The notes under the pieces were generated by a model. The model saw nothing but the letters and a program-made list of their open reading frames with translations, made no database searches and had not been told where the DNA came from. The position numbers and the translations under genes were made by a program. From positions 61,185-125,184 of the forward strand of contig MNCI01026966.1 of the NCBI GenBank assembly GCA_015680685.1: a stretch of DNA of 64,000 bases. The letters run 5' to 3'. Every line of letters starts with the position of its first letter. Positions within the stretch are counted from its first letter, which is position 1. Origin of the DNA: Gnetum montanum. Its lineage: Eukaryota > Streptophyta > Gnetopsida > Gnetales > Gnetaceae. Below are positions 23,700 through 35,937 of this stretch, piece after piece.

Positions 23700-26290
23700 T
23701 AAGATCATAAAGATCCTACTGTCATTTAGTGTAGGAAATGTTTGAGAGTCATAGGGAAGAGTCCTAATTTTGCATCCATTAATGAAGATCATTATAACTT
23801 CATTTGTGCTAAAATACAAGTAGGCATGCTAATTCCATGAATTGAAGCTGAGGCCAAAAGGGAGTTTGAGCTCATACATAGGGATGGGAAAGAGTACATC
23901 CCTTCCCCATATGAAGAAATTCCTCTTAATTATGTTTATTTTAATGTCCTAGCTCAATTGATTGATGTAGAAGAGGAAGATGACAAGCCTACATTTGGGG
24001 AAAAATAGGAAGAGAAGGATGAATTTAAGGTAGAATCTAAGCCTAAGAACATCCTTGGAGGATTGTTTCAACAAACATCCCCCAAAGTTACAAAACCTTC
24101 CCCTAATGATTTTGTTTTCTCCATGGGTATGATGCCACCATCTTCTATTCCTTCATATCCTACTATGGCAAATCCCACGCCAGTTGTAGCCACACATCAC
24201 ACTCAGTCAATACCACAAATAACAAACTATAACACATTAATGCCATTTACAACATAGTATTGATATGTAAAATGATCAATGTTGTCTTTTACCACTACAA
24301 ATTCATTAAATACTCACATAGGATCCACCATGAGAACCCTAGCAACACAAGGATCACACACCACATGTGTCCCATTTGTGCCTCAAGTACCAGCATAAAA
24401 ATCTTTCTCTTTGTTCGGTCCACAAGCCACAATCATAGTGTAGCCTTTTTCTTCTATCATGCAACCCATAATGAGACCACAAGCCTCACAATAGATGCCC
24501 CAACCTTGTGTACAAACCTCGCAAATTATGAGGCCACTACAAAACTTAGATCAAGCTTTCCAAATGATCCAAAAACTTATGGAGGAGTTGAAAAGGCTTA
24601 AAACCTCTATTATGGACTTCCACTAGGATGATCCCATAAGTCCTGTAGTCCCACCCTTGACACTTTCTCCTGGTGTCCCCATTCACTAATTTAGCATATA
24701 TAATGGAGAAGGTGATCCTAATGCTCATCTTATTATCTTTCAATCTAAATATTTGCTCTTACAACCATGGCCTCATACCATCACGAGAATTTTCTCTATG
24801 TCTATAACTAGGAAAGCACTCAATTAATATCATGCATTACCCAAAGGGTCTATATCCTCTCCAGAGGACTTAGTATTTGAGTTTGTCAACCACTTCAAGT
24901 ATAACTTGAAGCCTAGCACAATGCTTGACCAACTCATGAAGCTCAAGCAAGGGCCCTTAGAACTTGTACAAAAATTCATTCAGTAGTGGAATGGACTTCT
25001 GAATAAAATACTAGAGCCCATAGCCAAAGCCCACTTGTTAGCCTTATTCAAAGGAATAGTTAATGACTTCATCAAGTATAAACTCTACTACCTTGATCAA
25101 TGGTCTCTTAGCCAAGCATTCTTGCAAACTAAATATATTGAGGATTCCATAGAGGCTAGCCATGATTCAGCCTACATATCATATAAAAACCAACACACTC
25201 AAAGAGACAAGAAAAAGAGCAAACAAAACAACACTACTGTAGCAATTGTAATTAAGGAAACCAAGACCACAAACCAAGGGCCAAAGGTCAACCAACCCAA
25301 GGCCCCTATCAATGATCACAATAACCAACTATCAACTTCTAGGACCACTGCATTGATAACAAGAAGACCTAACTTCAAAAGGAAGGACAAGTTAAAATAC
25401 ACTACATTGCCATTAAAACCATCCAAGTTGTTGGACCAAGTTTTAACAAGTGTATACATGCAACATAAGCAAATGACCAAAGATGCTCAAAAGAAACATG
25501 AGTGACTATGTGAAATAGCCAAAGATCCGACCTAGGTAATGAAAGATGGTCCCCAGTTGCTTAAATACTTCAAGCTAGACCACTTCTACTAGTATCATCA
25601 ATTACCTAGTCATGACATAGAATTCTACCTTGTGCTAAAGGATGATAGATTGAGGGAAACTAGTATTAGATTCTTCTAACCTAGTTTGGCCATAAAACTA
25701 GTTGATGTAGGTCTACAAAGATCCTTTGAATGCTAATGATAGTCATTTTGTTATTTCAACATTCAACATTTACAACAACTAGAAACCTACAAGAGAACCA
25801 TTCGTGATTCAAGTACCCCTCTACAATGAAAGGGCTTCCTTTGTTTCCCATAGCTCAAGACCCCATTTCGTTGTGAGAGTATTATCAAGGATGCCTCCAA
25901 GGGAACCTTTTTTCATTAAGGTCTCTCAACCCAATACCACCCAAATTTTCATAGCCCAAACAATTGTGCAACCACCCCTTGTGGTGGCCAAGGCTACTAG
26001 CTCTTCTTTACATTCAATTGCTGACAACCAAAAAACTATAGCCAAAAAAAGGAAGAAGCATAAGCAGAAGCTTGACAACAAGGGAGACAAGCATATAGAG
26101 GTACAAAAGAAAGTGGATCCACCAAAGTCCACTTCCATTTAGGCTATACCCATGACCTCCTCTACCCCATCTACTTCAATCAAAATTCCATAGAAGGGCA
26201 CCAAAGCTCACAACCAAGACAACAAGGAAGAGCCACAACAACCAAAGCCTAAAGCCAAAGTCCACATTTTGGGATGCAAGGAGGAAGTAA
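23700..26290 (+). pseudogene. Gag and Pro-rich linker, element C (broken)
   Basis: The N-terminal part near 23800-23930 contains FICAKIQVGM and ELIHRDGKEYIPSPYEEIPL. The Gag core (about 24650-25140) has GDPNAHLIIFQSKYLLLQPW, ALPKGSISSPEDLVFEF and LKQGPLELVQKFIQ, typical of plant Ty3/gypsy Gag. A Lys/Asn-rich basic stretch follows (25035-25505 is open). A decayed zinc-knuckle-like box is at about 25575-25650 (YHQLPSH). The linker at 25800-25930 repeats a PFVIQVP-type motif also seen in B. The capsid/nucleocapsid role is inferred from the family. Several stops are present. Confidence 0.78.
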
Positions 26291-27181
26291 AGCACAACTA
26301 AGGTGACAAGCCCATGGCTAATGACAAAAGCTTCCTCAGTGTAATGGACCAAGTTCGGAAATTCCTCAAGTACAAAAACACAACCTTAAGATTGTATGAT
26401 CTAATCATGAATTTTGCCACACATCATAAGGCACTAGTTAGAATGTTCACCTCCATACCATTAGTGAGGATATTCCTACTAACAAGGAAGTCATTCATGT
26501 ATTAATGATTGCTTCCTTACTAGAGGAGGAGATGTCAACACCCTTAACATTTCACAATAACAAAATTAAGATTAATCCCCAAAATGATGAAGTGACTATA
26601 GCCCCTTTATTTATAACCATACACATAGGAAAATTTAAAATACATTAGGTGCATGTTGATGATGGAACTATAACCAATGTCATTCCATGCACCATCATTG
26701 AATGCTTGGGCTTGACTGAGCAAGTAAAACCTATGATCATCATAGCTCTTAAGTTCTTCAATAAATTAAGAGTTGCTATCAAGGGATCTATCTCTTTGGA
26801 TTTTGTAGCTAGAGAATAATTCCCTACAATTGAAACCTTTTCGATGGTGGAAGAGACACCAAGATTCAACCTAATTCTCATAAGATCTTGGTTGGATTAG
26901 TTACAAGCTATGTCCTTGCCCATCCATTAAGAAATATACCTTTCTTACAAAGGAGGTGAAATCATCATTCATGGTGATAATGTGGCTTCCCTAGTTGTCA
27001 ACAATGTAGACATACAATAGGGGTATGAAGTGGATCTTTAAGAAGAAGCTCCTAGCTATGAAGAGAAAAAACCCAAAAAAACCAATGATGACAACAAAAG
27101 AAAATGGGATACATTATGAGATGAACTTCCTTTTAACATTGTAAGCAAAGGAGATGGTGAATACAAGCTTGTGCAGAGTCA
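26291..27181 (+). pseudogene. Aspartic protease, element C (broken)
   Basis: The catalytic box reads VHVDDGTITNVIP at 26649-26690, followed by a segment with NLILIRSWLD near 26870 and EIIIHGDN near 26960. The tail EYKLVQS ends at about 27181, where element D begins. Stops such as TAG before VHVDD interrupt the frame. It is homologous to the A and B proteases. Confidence 0.78.
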
Positions 27182-27186
27182 GCCTT
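27182..27186 (+). other. Target-site duplication GCCTT, left (element D)
   Basis: GCCTT precedes the left LTR of D and is repeated at 51437-51441 after the right LTR. Sequence past 51441 continues C's protease-end region as in A. Confidence 0.9.
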
Positions 27187-27690
27187 TGTGACATGCAAAT
27201 CTTGAATGTCATAAAAATATTAATGCCTAATTTATTATATTCATCATGGATAAAATATTGGAAAGATTATAAACACTTAAATAATGAATTAATTAGAAAA
27301 TAAATAATTGATACTAACGAATTAAGCAAGGAAAGAAAAATGAAAAAATTGTATTAATGGAAGAGAGTACTGTAATGCCCTTTTGGGTTGTCTTCCTATG
27401 TCACTTAAGCCTTAGAGGAAATCTAGCACTGCCACCACGGTTAGGCCTATAACCTAGCTAGAAGGGTGGGTCAGTCCCCTTCCTATCTCACTTCACCTAG
27501 CTCTTGTTACTTTCCTCTCCAGGCTCAGCAACTCCATGCCAGCATGATCTCTAACCTTGACCTTAAATAGCATAGGTCAAACACTTTCCCAAGGGGTATA
27601 TGAATAGTCATAACTCCTCATAATGAGATACCCCTTCATTATAAGGTTAATTACATTGTTTCCACCAATAACAATGGACAGGACATTACA
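27187..27690 (-). mobile_element. 3' LTR of element D
   Basis: TGTGACATG...GACATTACA, co-linear with 50925-51436. The two LTRs differ at many sites, mostly transitions, so the insertion is old. Confidence 0.92.
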
Positions 27691-27706
27691 ATCTACCCCC
27701 CTTAAG
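27691..27706 (-). other. Polypurine tract of element D
   Basis: Minus strand CTTAAGGGGGGTAGAT directly next to the 3' LTR. Confidence 0.8.
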
Positions 27707-27924
27707 CATCTAGCTCATCCTCAAGCGCTTCCTTGATATCTAGCTACTTAACGACTGCTTCATCGTTATGCTCCTTAGCTTCAATTTCCTTATTTTCCTC
27801 ATTATCATCTATACAAATAAAAGATCAAAATTTATAAACACAATTTATTACATTCATAATAAATTCAACCTATCATTCAATATCTAGATGATTAAAATGT
27901 TAAAGGTAAGTATTTAAAATAAAC

Positions 27925-29336
27925 TCCTTGTTTTCCCAAGTCTATTGATCACAATTTGACCATTGAACAAGTACTTCGCTGATAGTTTTATTTCATAATT
28001 TCTTAGTTCATTAGTCTTTAATAACAATTGGTTTTACTTCAAAGCTAGTGTTGGATTGTAATGGCAAAGTATTCCAATCCAATACATATGGTACATCATT
28101 TTCATGAAATTTCTTTAACAGGCTCACATGAAAAAATGGATGAATTTTTAAGGTTTTGGGAAGATTTAGTTGATATGCTAATTTGCCAATTCTTTTAGAG
28201 ATTTCAAAAGGTCCACAAAATCTTGGTGCTAATTTAGTATATTTTCCCAATTTAAGAGAACTTCTAGTAGGTTTTACTCTTAATAATACTTGATCCCCTA
28301 CTTGGAATTTTTTTTAAGTTGATGTTGATCTGCATATCTTTTATATTTATTTGGGTAGCTTGCAAAATTTTTTTAACCCTTGTGACAATGTTTTCCATTA
28401 TTTTCATTTCTTCTTCCTTTCATTCTGCTCTTAAGGTTGGATCTACCTAGGTTAATGGTGTATGATAATTACATCCATATACTACTTCGAATGGTGTTCG
28501 ATGTATAGAACCTTGATAATTGTTATTGTAGGAAAATTTTGCCAAATGTAAATAATTCTCCCACGTTTTTTGTCTACTTCCAACATAACTTCGTAGGATA
28601 TCTTCTAATATTCTATTCACTCATTTAGTTTGTACATTAGTTTCAAGATGATAAGCTGTGCTAGATTTCAATTGAGTTCCAAGATCTAAGAAGAAATTTT
28701 TCCATAATTCAAATATGAATTTAGGATCTTTATCTAAAGTGATAGATTTTGGACAACCATGTAATCTAAATACTTCTCGTATGAATTTTTAGGCTATTTC
28801 TTCCACTGTTTTTAGATTTCACAGCTATAAAATGTGCCATCTTTAATAGATGATCAACTACTACAAAAAGTAAGTCATTTCCTTTTTTGGTTATTGGCAA
28901 TCCCACTATGAAATCCATAGTGATATCTTCCCATTTCTAGGTTGGAACTTCCAAGGGTTGTAATAATCTACTAGGTTTCCTTTGTTCAGCTTTTATTCTT
29001 TGACATGTTGGGAAATTTTTAATGTATGCGAACATATCATTGTTCATTCTAGGCCAAAAATAAGATTTTTGAACTATCATATAGGTCTTAATATAACCTG
29101 GGTGTCCTACATATGGTACTTCATGTGCTTCACACAACAATTTTAGTCTCCAATTTTCTTCTGGTATGCATACTCTTTGTTCTTTCATCAATAAACTGTT
29201 AGAAGTGAGTTGGTATTGAGGCTCATCAAAAATGTTGGTTAAAATATTTTTAAAGTAAGGGTCTTCTTTCATTTGTTTCTTAATTTCCTCTTTCATAGGG
29301 GTCGTTACTACACCTATCATTACATTTCACATTCGA
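27925..29336 (-). pseudogene. Integrase with C-terminal chromodomain, element D (broken)
   Basis: At 29320-28937 the zinc-binding region reads HEVPYVGHPGYIKTY with NFPTCQRIKAEQRKPS (the first Cys of the pair is lost). The catalytic core starts TMDFIVGLPITKKG near 28920 and is then frame-shifted. At 28250-28011 comes the conserved C-terminal [20 protein letters not shown] and [12 protein letters not shown]. In another frame at about 27985-27930, EVLVQWSN and TWENKEFI form a chromodomain end. Chromodomains are thought to direct integration to particular chromatin. The end of the 3' region, 27707-27924, holds nothing recognised. Confidence 0.88.
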
Positions 29337-30719
29337 CTAAGGGCATCAGCTACCACATTTTTTTTGCCAGGAACATATTTGATTTCAAAATCATATTTTG
29401 CTAACAATTTTATCCATCAACTTTGACGAGTATTCAAAATAGTTTATCTTTGCAAATATTCTAAACTTTTATAATTTTTTTTTAGTAAAAACTTCTTTCT
29501 ACAAAGATAATGTCTCCAAACTTTCAAAGCATGAACAATTGCTAGTAATTCTAAATCATGAGTTGAGTAATTTACCTCAGCTCCTCATAATTTACAAGAT
29601 TCTTAACATACCACTTTATCTTTCTTTGAAATAACTACACCAATTCCTATTCTATAGGCATTCATGGATACTTCAAATGGTAGATCTTCATCCAGAATTC
29701 TCAAAATAGGTGTTGTTGTAAGTAGCATCCTTAATCTGAGAAACGATTCTCTGCATTTTTCATCAAATTTGAACTCACGTTTCTCTTACAAAAGGTTAAT
29801 TAATGGGGTTACCAAGGTAGAACAACCTTTAATGAAATGTCAATAAAAATTGGCTAACCTTAAGAAACTTTGAACAACTATAACATCTTTTAATTCAGGC
29901 CAATCCCAAATTGCACTAATTTTTGCTGGATCCACTTGCAATCCTTTCTTGGAAACTATATGTCCTAAGTATGAGACTTCTTTCTTAAAGATTTCACATT
30001 TACTAAATTTAGCTTTTAATTGATGTTCTTTAAGAATTACCATTATGTTTTCAAATGTTTGATATGTGCTTCTCTTGATTTACAATAAACAATTATATCA
30101 TCCATAAATACTATAACAAATTGATGAAGATATTCACAAAAAAATTATTCATTAATGCCATAAATGTTGTAGGTGCATTATTTAATCCAAACGACATCAC
30201 AACAAATTCGTATAATCCATATCTAGTTCTAAAAGCAGTTTTCTCAATATCTTTCTTCTTAATCCTTATTTGGTGATATCCTAATTTTAAATCAATCTTT
30301 GAGAAATAACATGCACCCATAAGTTGATCAAATAAATCACCAATTCTAGGTAAAGGATAAGTATTTTTAATTGTCACTTTATTCAATGCTCTGTAATCGA
30401 TGCATAATCTTAGAGTACCATCTTTCTTTTTGACGAATAAAAATGGTGCACCCCAAGGTGATATGCTAGGTCTAATTTTCCCTTCTTCCAATAATTGATG
30501 TAATTGTACTTTTAATTCTCTTAATTCTAAATTAGAAAATCTATAAGGAGCTTTTGAGATAGGTTGTGTACCGAGAAAAATATCAATGGCATGTTTAACA
30601 ATTCTTTTTGGAGGTAATTCTCTAGTTTCACCAAATACTAAATCTTTATATTCTTTAAGTTCATTTGGGATCTTAACACTTGAATGTTTTTGAGATTGGA
30701 TAACTTTAACCACCAACAT
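29337..30719 (-). pseudogene. Reverse transcriptase and RNase H, element D (broken)
   Basis: RT is open from 30719 to 30111 with [35 protein letters not shown] and [20 protein letters not shown]. The catalytic box reads FMDD at 30108-30097 in another frame, so a frameshift lies near 30110. The connection and thumb (HQLKAKFSKCEIFKKEVSYL, 30043-29840) follow. RNase H (about 29600-29345) has STHDLELLAIVHALKVWRHYL-type sequence and ends YVPGKKNVVADALSRM. Confidence 0.92.
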
Positions 30720-30720
30720 T

Positions 30721-31160
30721 TTAGCACCTTTTTTTGACTAATCTTTTAGCTTGCTTAAAAGTTATTGTATGAATTTTCTTTGCTATTCCTACCCCCATTA
30801 GAACCCTGACTCCGTCAGTGGTTGGAACTTTTAAAATATGAGTTTCAAAGTGGGCAGTAACATCAAATTTTTGTAGGAAAGAAATTCCTAAAATTGCATC
30901 AACATCACCTAGTTCAAATTCAAAAAATTCATCAATGAAGGGCATATTTTGCAAAGTAAAGTTTATTTTTCCATACCTGGTATGCTTTCTCACAGTTGTT
31001 CCATCTGCCAATTCTATCTTAATAATTTTCTTAGAAGGGAGACTTAATTTCAATAAATTAATTAACTTTGGAGAAATAAAGTTATCACTGGAACCACTAT
31101 CAATCAAAAATTTAATTTTTTTACCTTCAATTGAACCTTCAAAAATTAGTAAAGCAAATT
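30721..31160 (-). pseudogene. Aspartic protease, element D
   Basis: The catalytic box MIDSGSSDNFIS begins at 31107. VDAILGISFL is the second conserved block and VPTTDGVR follows. The frame is open from 31107 to 30721, directly before RT. The DSG box and linkage to RT are normal for chromoviruses, unlike the DDG box of A, B and C. Confidence 0.9.
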
Positions 31161-31199
31161 AAAATTTTCACAAACTTGATTTAGTTGATGCAAATATCT

Positions 31200-32361
31200 T
31201 CTTGATGGCTATTGTAGTAGCTGAAATTTTTCCTTTGTACATGTTTAGGTTTGGTTTCTGATTTTTGATTTGGTTGTTCCTTTGTATTTTTGCTTGAAAT
31301 TTTTGACAATATCATTTAAGATGGTCCTCACCACAAAAGAAACATCCAGATCCTAGTCGAGCTTTTTTTGTTGGTATCTCTTCTATCATTGCTTGTGGAA
31401 AAGGGCTTGGTCGAAAACTTGCTTGTTGAAGGGTCACTTTTATTTGATTCAATTCATCATAATCCTTAGAAATTATATATGCTTCATCAATAGTTTAGGG
31501 ATCATGGACTTGTGTTTGTGGACATAATTAAGCATGTAATCCTCCAATGAATTTTGAACCTAATTCTCCCTCATCCTAGTAACTTACATATCGAGAAAGA
31601 TCACAAAATTCTTTGTAGTAATCATCTACAGATCATTTTCCCAACCTTAAGGAATCAAATCTCATTCTACACTCTTTGAGAAAAGAATTGGGAACAAATT
31701 TTTGTTGAAAATCTTAACAAAAATTAAGTTAATTTGTAATCAAACCTTGAGATCTCAGCCCATTCCACCATGTTGTTGCAAGTCCTCTTAAATACAAGGA
31801 GATAACTTCTAGATGTTTATGGCTTTGCAAATTCAACATATCAAAGTAATTTTTCATTGTATCAAGCCAATCCTTTACCTTAGCACTAGATCCAGGGGCT
31901 CCATCATAATGATCTAATTTTACTTTCTTAGCATGCACTTGTGTCAATGATTTTCTAGATGGATTAAGCTAGTTCTCATATCCTTCACTCTCGATTTTAG
32001 TTATACAGTGTATAAGGAAAATTTTAGTATCCTGTCCATTAAGTGGAGGTTGTGTTTATTGTAAATTCCTAATGGAAGGTTGATCTTGATGTTGTGCTCT
32101 AGGTAGACTGTGGGTAGGATTGGAAGGTTGAATAAGATGGTTGGTTAATTACTTGATAGAGTCGGAAAAGGAATAGATCTTTCCTTGTACTTCAGACCAT
32201 TTATCCTCTATATTTTGGGACAATTTCTTAATTTCTTTAGACATATTTTGCATCTTTATCCCAAACCCTTGGTTTGAGTGTTGAAGTTCTTCTTGAACAC
32301 CCCTAATCTCATTAATTTGTTCTTTAAGGGCATTCATTCGATCATTAACTCGGGCTTCCAT
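31200..32361 (-). pseudogene. Gag with zinc knuckle, element D (broken)
   Basis: The start is chosen at 32361 (MEARVNDRMNALKEQ), a coiled-coil-like N-terminus up to 32149. The Gag core at 31947-31729 has VKLDHYDGAPGSS, VKDWLDTMKNYFDM and ATTWWNGL, typical of chromovirus Gag. A CCHC zinc knuckle is at about 31355-31310 (CFFCGEDHLK, then a TGA before the last Cys). Stops and frameshifts separate these pieces. Confidence 0.87.
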
Positions 32362-32969
32362 TTCTCTCCATTTTATTCTTCAAGTTCTGGACATTAGTAA
32401 GTTGAAGAAATAAGGTATGTTTGAGAATCCTTAGCCTCTCTGGCCCTTTTATGGAATTCAAAATCATTTAGTCAGTTGTGGAAGAAGTTGAAACTATTAT
32501 GGATTTCTCACTGAATCCTATTTATTTTGGGACCTAAATTAAGGAACTAAACTTAATTTTATATAATCTAAAAGCTAAATTTGAGCATTTCATTAAGTTT
32601 GGAAGGTTCAAATTTGTTGGAATTGGTTTTTGTTTGGTTGAAAATCGACTTCAGATTCAAAATTTATAACCATTTTAAGTTTTCTTAGTTTTCACATTTT
32701 TCGAGACTTTCTCAAAGGTCACCCATCCTAGTTCTACTCCAAGATGTGTGCGCTTAATGACAAAATTTTTATTTAAGTTACTACTGTAACATCAATTTGT
32801 ATTTTTGTAAATAATCAAGTGCATATTTATTTTTAAACTAATACTAATGACCCAAAATATTTTTTTGAAAAATTTCTATCAATTGATCAAAATTTTAATT
32901 TTTTTTTCAATTGTTGAAAAATTTTAATTTTTCCATCAATTAACAAACAACTGATTTAGGCTCTATGCG

Positions 32970-33125
32970 ATCACCAAAAGCCAGTGATGGGTAGCATGAG
33001 AGAGGCAGTGATAGGCGGCAAGAGAGGCGATGATGGATGATAGAGGAGGCAATGATAGGCAGCGTAGGAGGTGGTGATGGGTAGCATAGGAGGTGGTGAT
33101 AGGCGGTGCAAGCAGGTGATGGTGA
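32970..33125. repeat. Minisatellite, ~24-27-bp GGTGATRGG units
   Basis: About six tandem degenerate units resembling 'ggtggtgatgggtagcatag'. It lies in the leader of D. Confidence 0.75.
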
Positions 33126-33179
33126 AAAACAACAATAGAAAAAAAAGGAGAAGAAAAATAGCAAAAATGCAATTTTTGT

Positions 33180-33335
33180 TGCTCTAGCAGTTAGGACCAG
33201 ATTTCTCAAGTGGTAGCCCCCCCTCTTCTATGGCTGGCCATAGGCCTAGCCACAGGAATATATATAAACTTAATATTCATGCTCGGGTTCGAACCTAAGA
33301 CTTCCAAGTTGGTTTTTTTTAAATAAATATATATA
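33180..33335 (+). repeat. Possible tRNA-derived SINE fragment
   Basis: GGGTTCGAACCTAAGAC near 33285 matches a Pol III B box, followed by a T-run and a TA-rich tail. 'ttctcaagtggtag' near 33206 could be a weak A box. The spacing is wide and no target duplication was found. Confidence 0.25.
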
Positions 33336-33700
33336 TATTTTAACTACACGTAAACCAAACATGATCATATCTTCCAAACCATAAGTCAAATTTTGATGAA
33401 ATTGGTATCGTTGGAATAATTTCAAAGAGTACTTCACATTAAACTATAGATAAATTTACATTAGTGGACCTAAAAATCATAAAATAAAAAAAAAGTGAAC
33501 ATTAGCTTTGTAAAAAAAAGAAGTAAACATTAGTTTTTTCTTCTAAAAAAAGTATATGTTAACTTTTATTAAATATTTTGTTATTTTAAGTTATAATTTC
33601 TCTTTTCTTTTACTAAGATTTCTATAATTATATTATAAATATAAGAAGTAAGTTGATTTACTCATCACAACCAACAAACGATTGTTTAAAAAGAAGTTTG

Positions 33701-34269
33701 AAAATTTACTATTGTAATGAATTCATGGCTTCCAAATGTCAGACTTCACCTTAAGCCCCTTTAGGTAGCCACTCTTTATTGCCTAATAATATTTTTATAC
33801 ACCAAAATAATGTTCTTATTGCTTCTGATTGAGTTCGTAGCTTGCTTGGGAAAGATGGTTTTTAGTTTTTCATTTCTTCTAGATTAGCTAATGTTTTCCC
33901 AATTTTTAAGCTTTCTTTTTGCAATGGTGTTCTTGCAAAGTGGTTTGAACAATATGATAATAAGAAAAGCATTTTTTTTTCAATTAGTTTTTGAAGCAGT
34001 AATGATCCTTCCTCTTGATATCAAAGTAGTCTTAGGTTTTTAGCCAAGAGAGGATCCATTGATTCCTACAACTCATTCTTCACAATTTAAATCTTTCTAT
34101 AATATAGAATTATCCAATTATGTTGTTGATTAAATCATTCATAAAAAACAATTCGTTCATAAAGATTTCATTAATGATGCTTATTTTGACTTATGTTTAT
34201 TCATTAGTAACAAGGTCCTATGGTATAAATAACAATCCAATGTTAATTCTTATTTTATTTTCATACTTC
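33701..34269 (+). pseudogene. Unrecognised plus-strand coding-like fragment, left of B
   Basis: Weakly coding-like plus-strand stretches (for example GVLAKWFEQYDNKKSIFF near 33925) lie in D's leader, opposite to D's own genes. When B and one copy of ATGGT are removed, one frame reads on across the site into 49054-49230 for about 60 codons after a stop at 34228-34230. The product is rich in Phe, Ile and Ser. I do not recognise it. It may be the start of the exon-like series at 49260-50716, or chance in AT-rich DNA. Confidence 0.35.
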
Positions 34270-34274
34270 ATGGT
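34270..34274 (+). other. Target-site duplication ATGGT, left (element B)
   Basis: ATGGT directly before the left LTR, repeated at 49049-49053 after the right LTR. Confidence 0.85.
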
Positions 34275-35917
34275 TGTACTGACCGAAATCATTAGCATAA
34301 GGCTAGAAGGAAAAAAAAACACTGAAAGATCACCAGATAGGTATAGTTGACCTACCTTCGCGTGAGGGAAAGCTGGAAAATAAAATGAAGGCAGAGTGCC
34401 TTGGATGGTCTGCATGCAAATCAACCAAGAACTTCCCCGAATGTAAGCTATGGCTTGCACTGGGGTTATCGTAACTGATGACATATGAAATATAAACAGT
34501 GATGCACGAAATGCGAATAGAGCATATACAGAATTGTATTGTAAACAAAGCGTAAACTGAATTTAAAATAGAGGAAATGATATAATGAAAGGAAAAAATG
34601 AACTATATTGTATTGCTTAGAATGAATGTGCACCGATCAAAGCATAGCTGCACGTGTGGATGGCAAGTCAAGCACTAAGCCCTAGGGTGATATGCTTGTA
34701 GGTGCTTGGATGCTAAGAGTCAGGTGCGCCCAAGCATCCAAAAGTTGCTAGTCAATCTTTCCTAAGCCGTCAACCTTCAAAATTGCCAACCCCATTTATG
34801 TGAATGGATGGGGTATTTATAAGGTTTGGCTAGGTTTGGGTATGGAACTCATCGATGGATCAATGGCTAAGCAATGAGAGGAAAACAGATCATGTGACAG
34901 GTGTTAGATGGACAACTATGTGTCAATTGGACATGCATAGGCAGGCTACGTTCTTCACTGGATGCACTGTATCTTACAATGTGTATTGGCTTACGCAAGC
35001 TAGCTTACGCCCATGGAAGTAGATACAATTTGGAGTGTAAGAGCTTGACAAGCTCATAGATGATGAAAATTTACAATGAAAATGATAATGTACAACAAGA
35101 GAGATTGACTCTAGCTTGCTTGAAACTTCTCAGTCCCTAAATTGACTGCTAAAGGATGTCGATTTGAGTGGTTTTGTGGCTATTTGAGGCATCTCTATTT
35201 CACCAAAGCTTCCAGCGTGAGTTGATTTTTTCTTGGGGTGTCCTCAGTGTGTGTTTGGTGTGCTTTTGACTGGGCGTGATTAGTACTCACACCGGACTCA
35301 CGCTGCACTCACACTGCACTCACGCTGTACTTAGTGTGAGTGAGCTAAAAATGACATATTTCACACAAATTTTTGACTTTGAAGCCTATTTATTAAGTAC
35401 AACAATTTCTTGACTGTGATTGACCTTGAGAGTGATCTGCAAGTCAAAACTTGAGCTTGAATGTTCCTTGTTTTAAACCATTTATGGTAGCTCGCGCTGG
35501 ACTCACCCTGCTAATGTGAGCTCAGTGTGACCTTAGTGTGAGCTACAAAAACTTGCAATTTTGGACCTAAACTCTAGAATTCTGGAGGCTGGGACTTGAA
35601 GTTATCAACACTTAACCCTGAGCATGACTTGCACCTTTGAAATCAAACCATTTTGACTTGGTTTTGAGGCTCTCAGAGTTGGTCACGCTGTACTCACGCT
35701 ACTAGTGTGACCTCAGCATGACCACAACATGACCACAACATGAGTGAGAAAATTTGTACAATTTGACTCGAAATTTGAACTCCCAAATGCTAAAACTTAA
35801 AGTGGACAATAGTGACCTTTGAGGATGGCTTTCATCCTTAGATTGGACCATCTTTGACTTGATTTTGGAGTCATTGGACCATGTTTGTGGACCATTTTTG
35901 GAGTCGTTGGTGTTTCA
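34275..35917 (-). mobile_element. 3' LTR of element B
   Basis: Aligns with 47366-49048 except for the last ~40 bp at the U3 end, where the other LTR has ~140 bp of different sequence. It contains clusters of AGCGTGAG/CTCACGCT-type motifs (35280-35345, 35490-35535, 35680-35745). TATA box at 34813-34824 (CCTTATAAATAC, minus strand). Confidence 0.9.
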
Positions 35918-35937
35918 TTGGTCCCTCTTTGTTGATG
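35918..35937 (-). other. Polypurine tract of element B
   Basis: Minus strand ATCAACAAAGAGGGACCAA next to the 3' LTR. F has CAACAAAGAGGGGCCAT in the same position. Confidence 0.78.

Larger units (their letters stand above)
32362..33700 (-). other. Leader of element D next to gag
   Basis: Mostly AT-rich with no supported gene. It holds a minisatellite (32970-33125) and a possible SINE (33180-33330), both listed separately. The open frames at 32940-33209 are by-products of the minisatellite. TA-rich tracts are at 33325-33345. Confidence 0.6.

Noticed and set aside
32940-33209. Two overlapping minus-strand frames rich in Ser, His, Pro and Leu
   Set aside because: They are translations of the minisatellite at 32970-33125 in two frames.
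33280-33300. tRNA gene suggested by GGTTCGAACC
   Set aside because: No acceptor, D-arm or anticodon-arm complement could be laid out around it.
34120-34484. Overlapping frames spanning the left LTR start of B
   Set aside because: They cross an insertion boundary, so they cannot be original genes.
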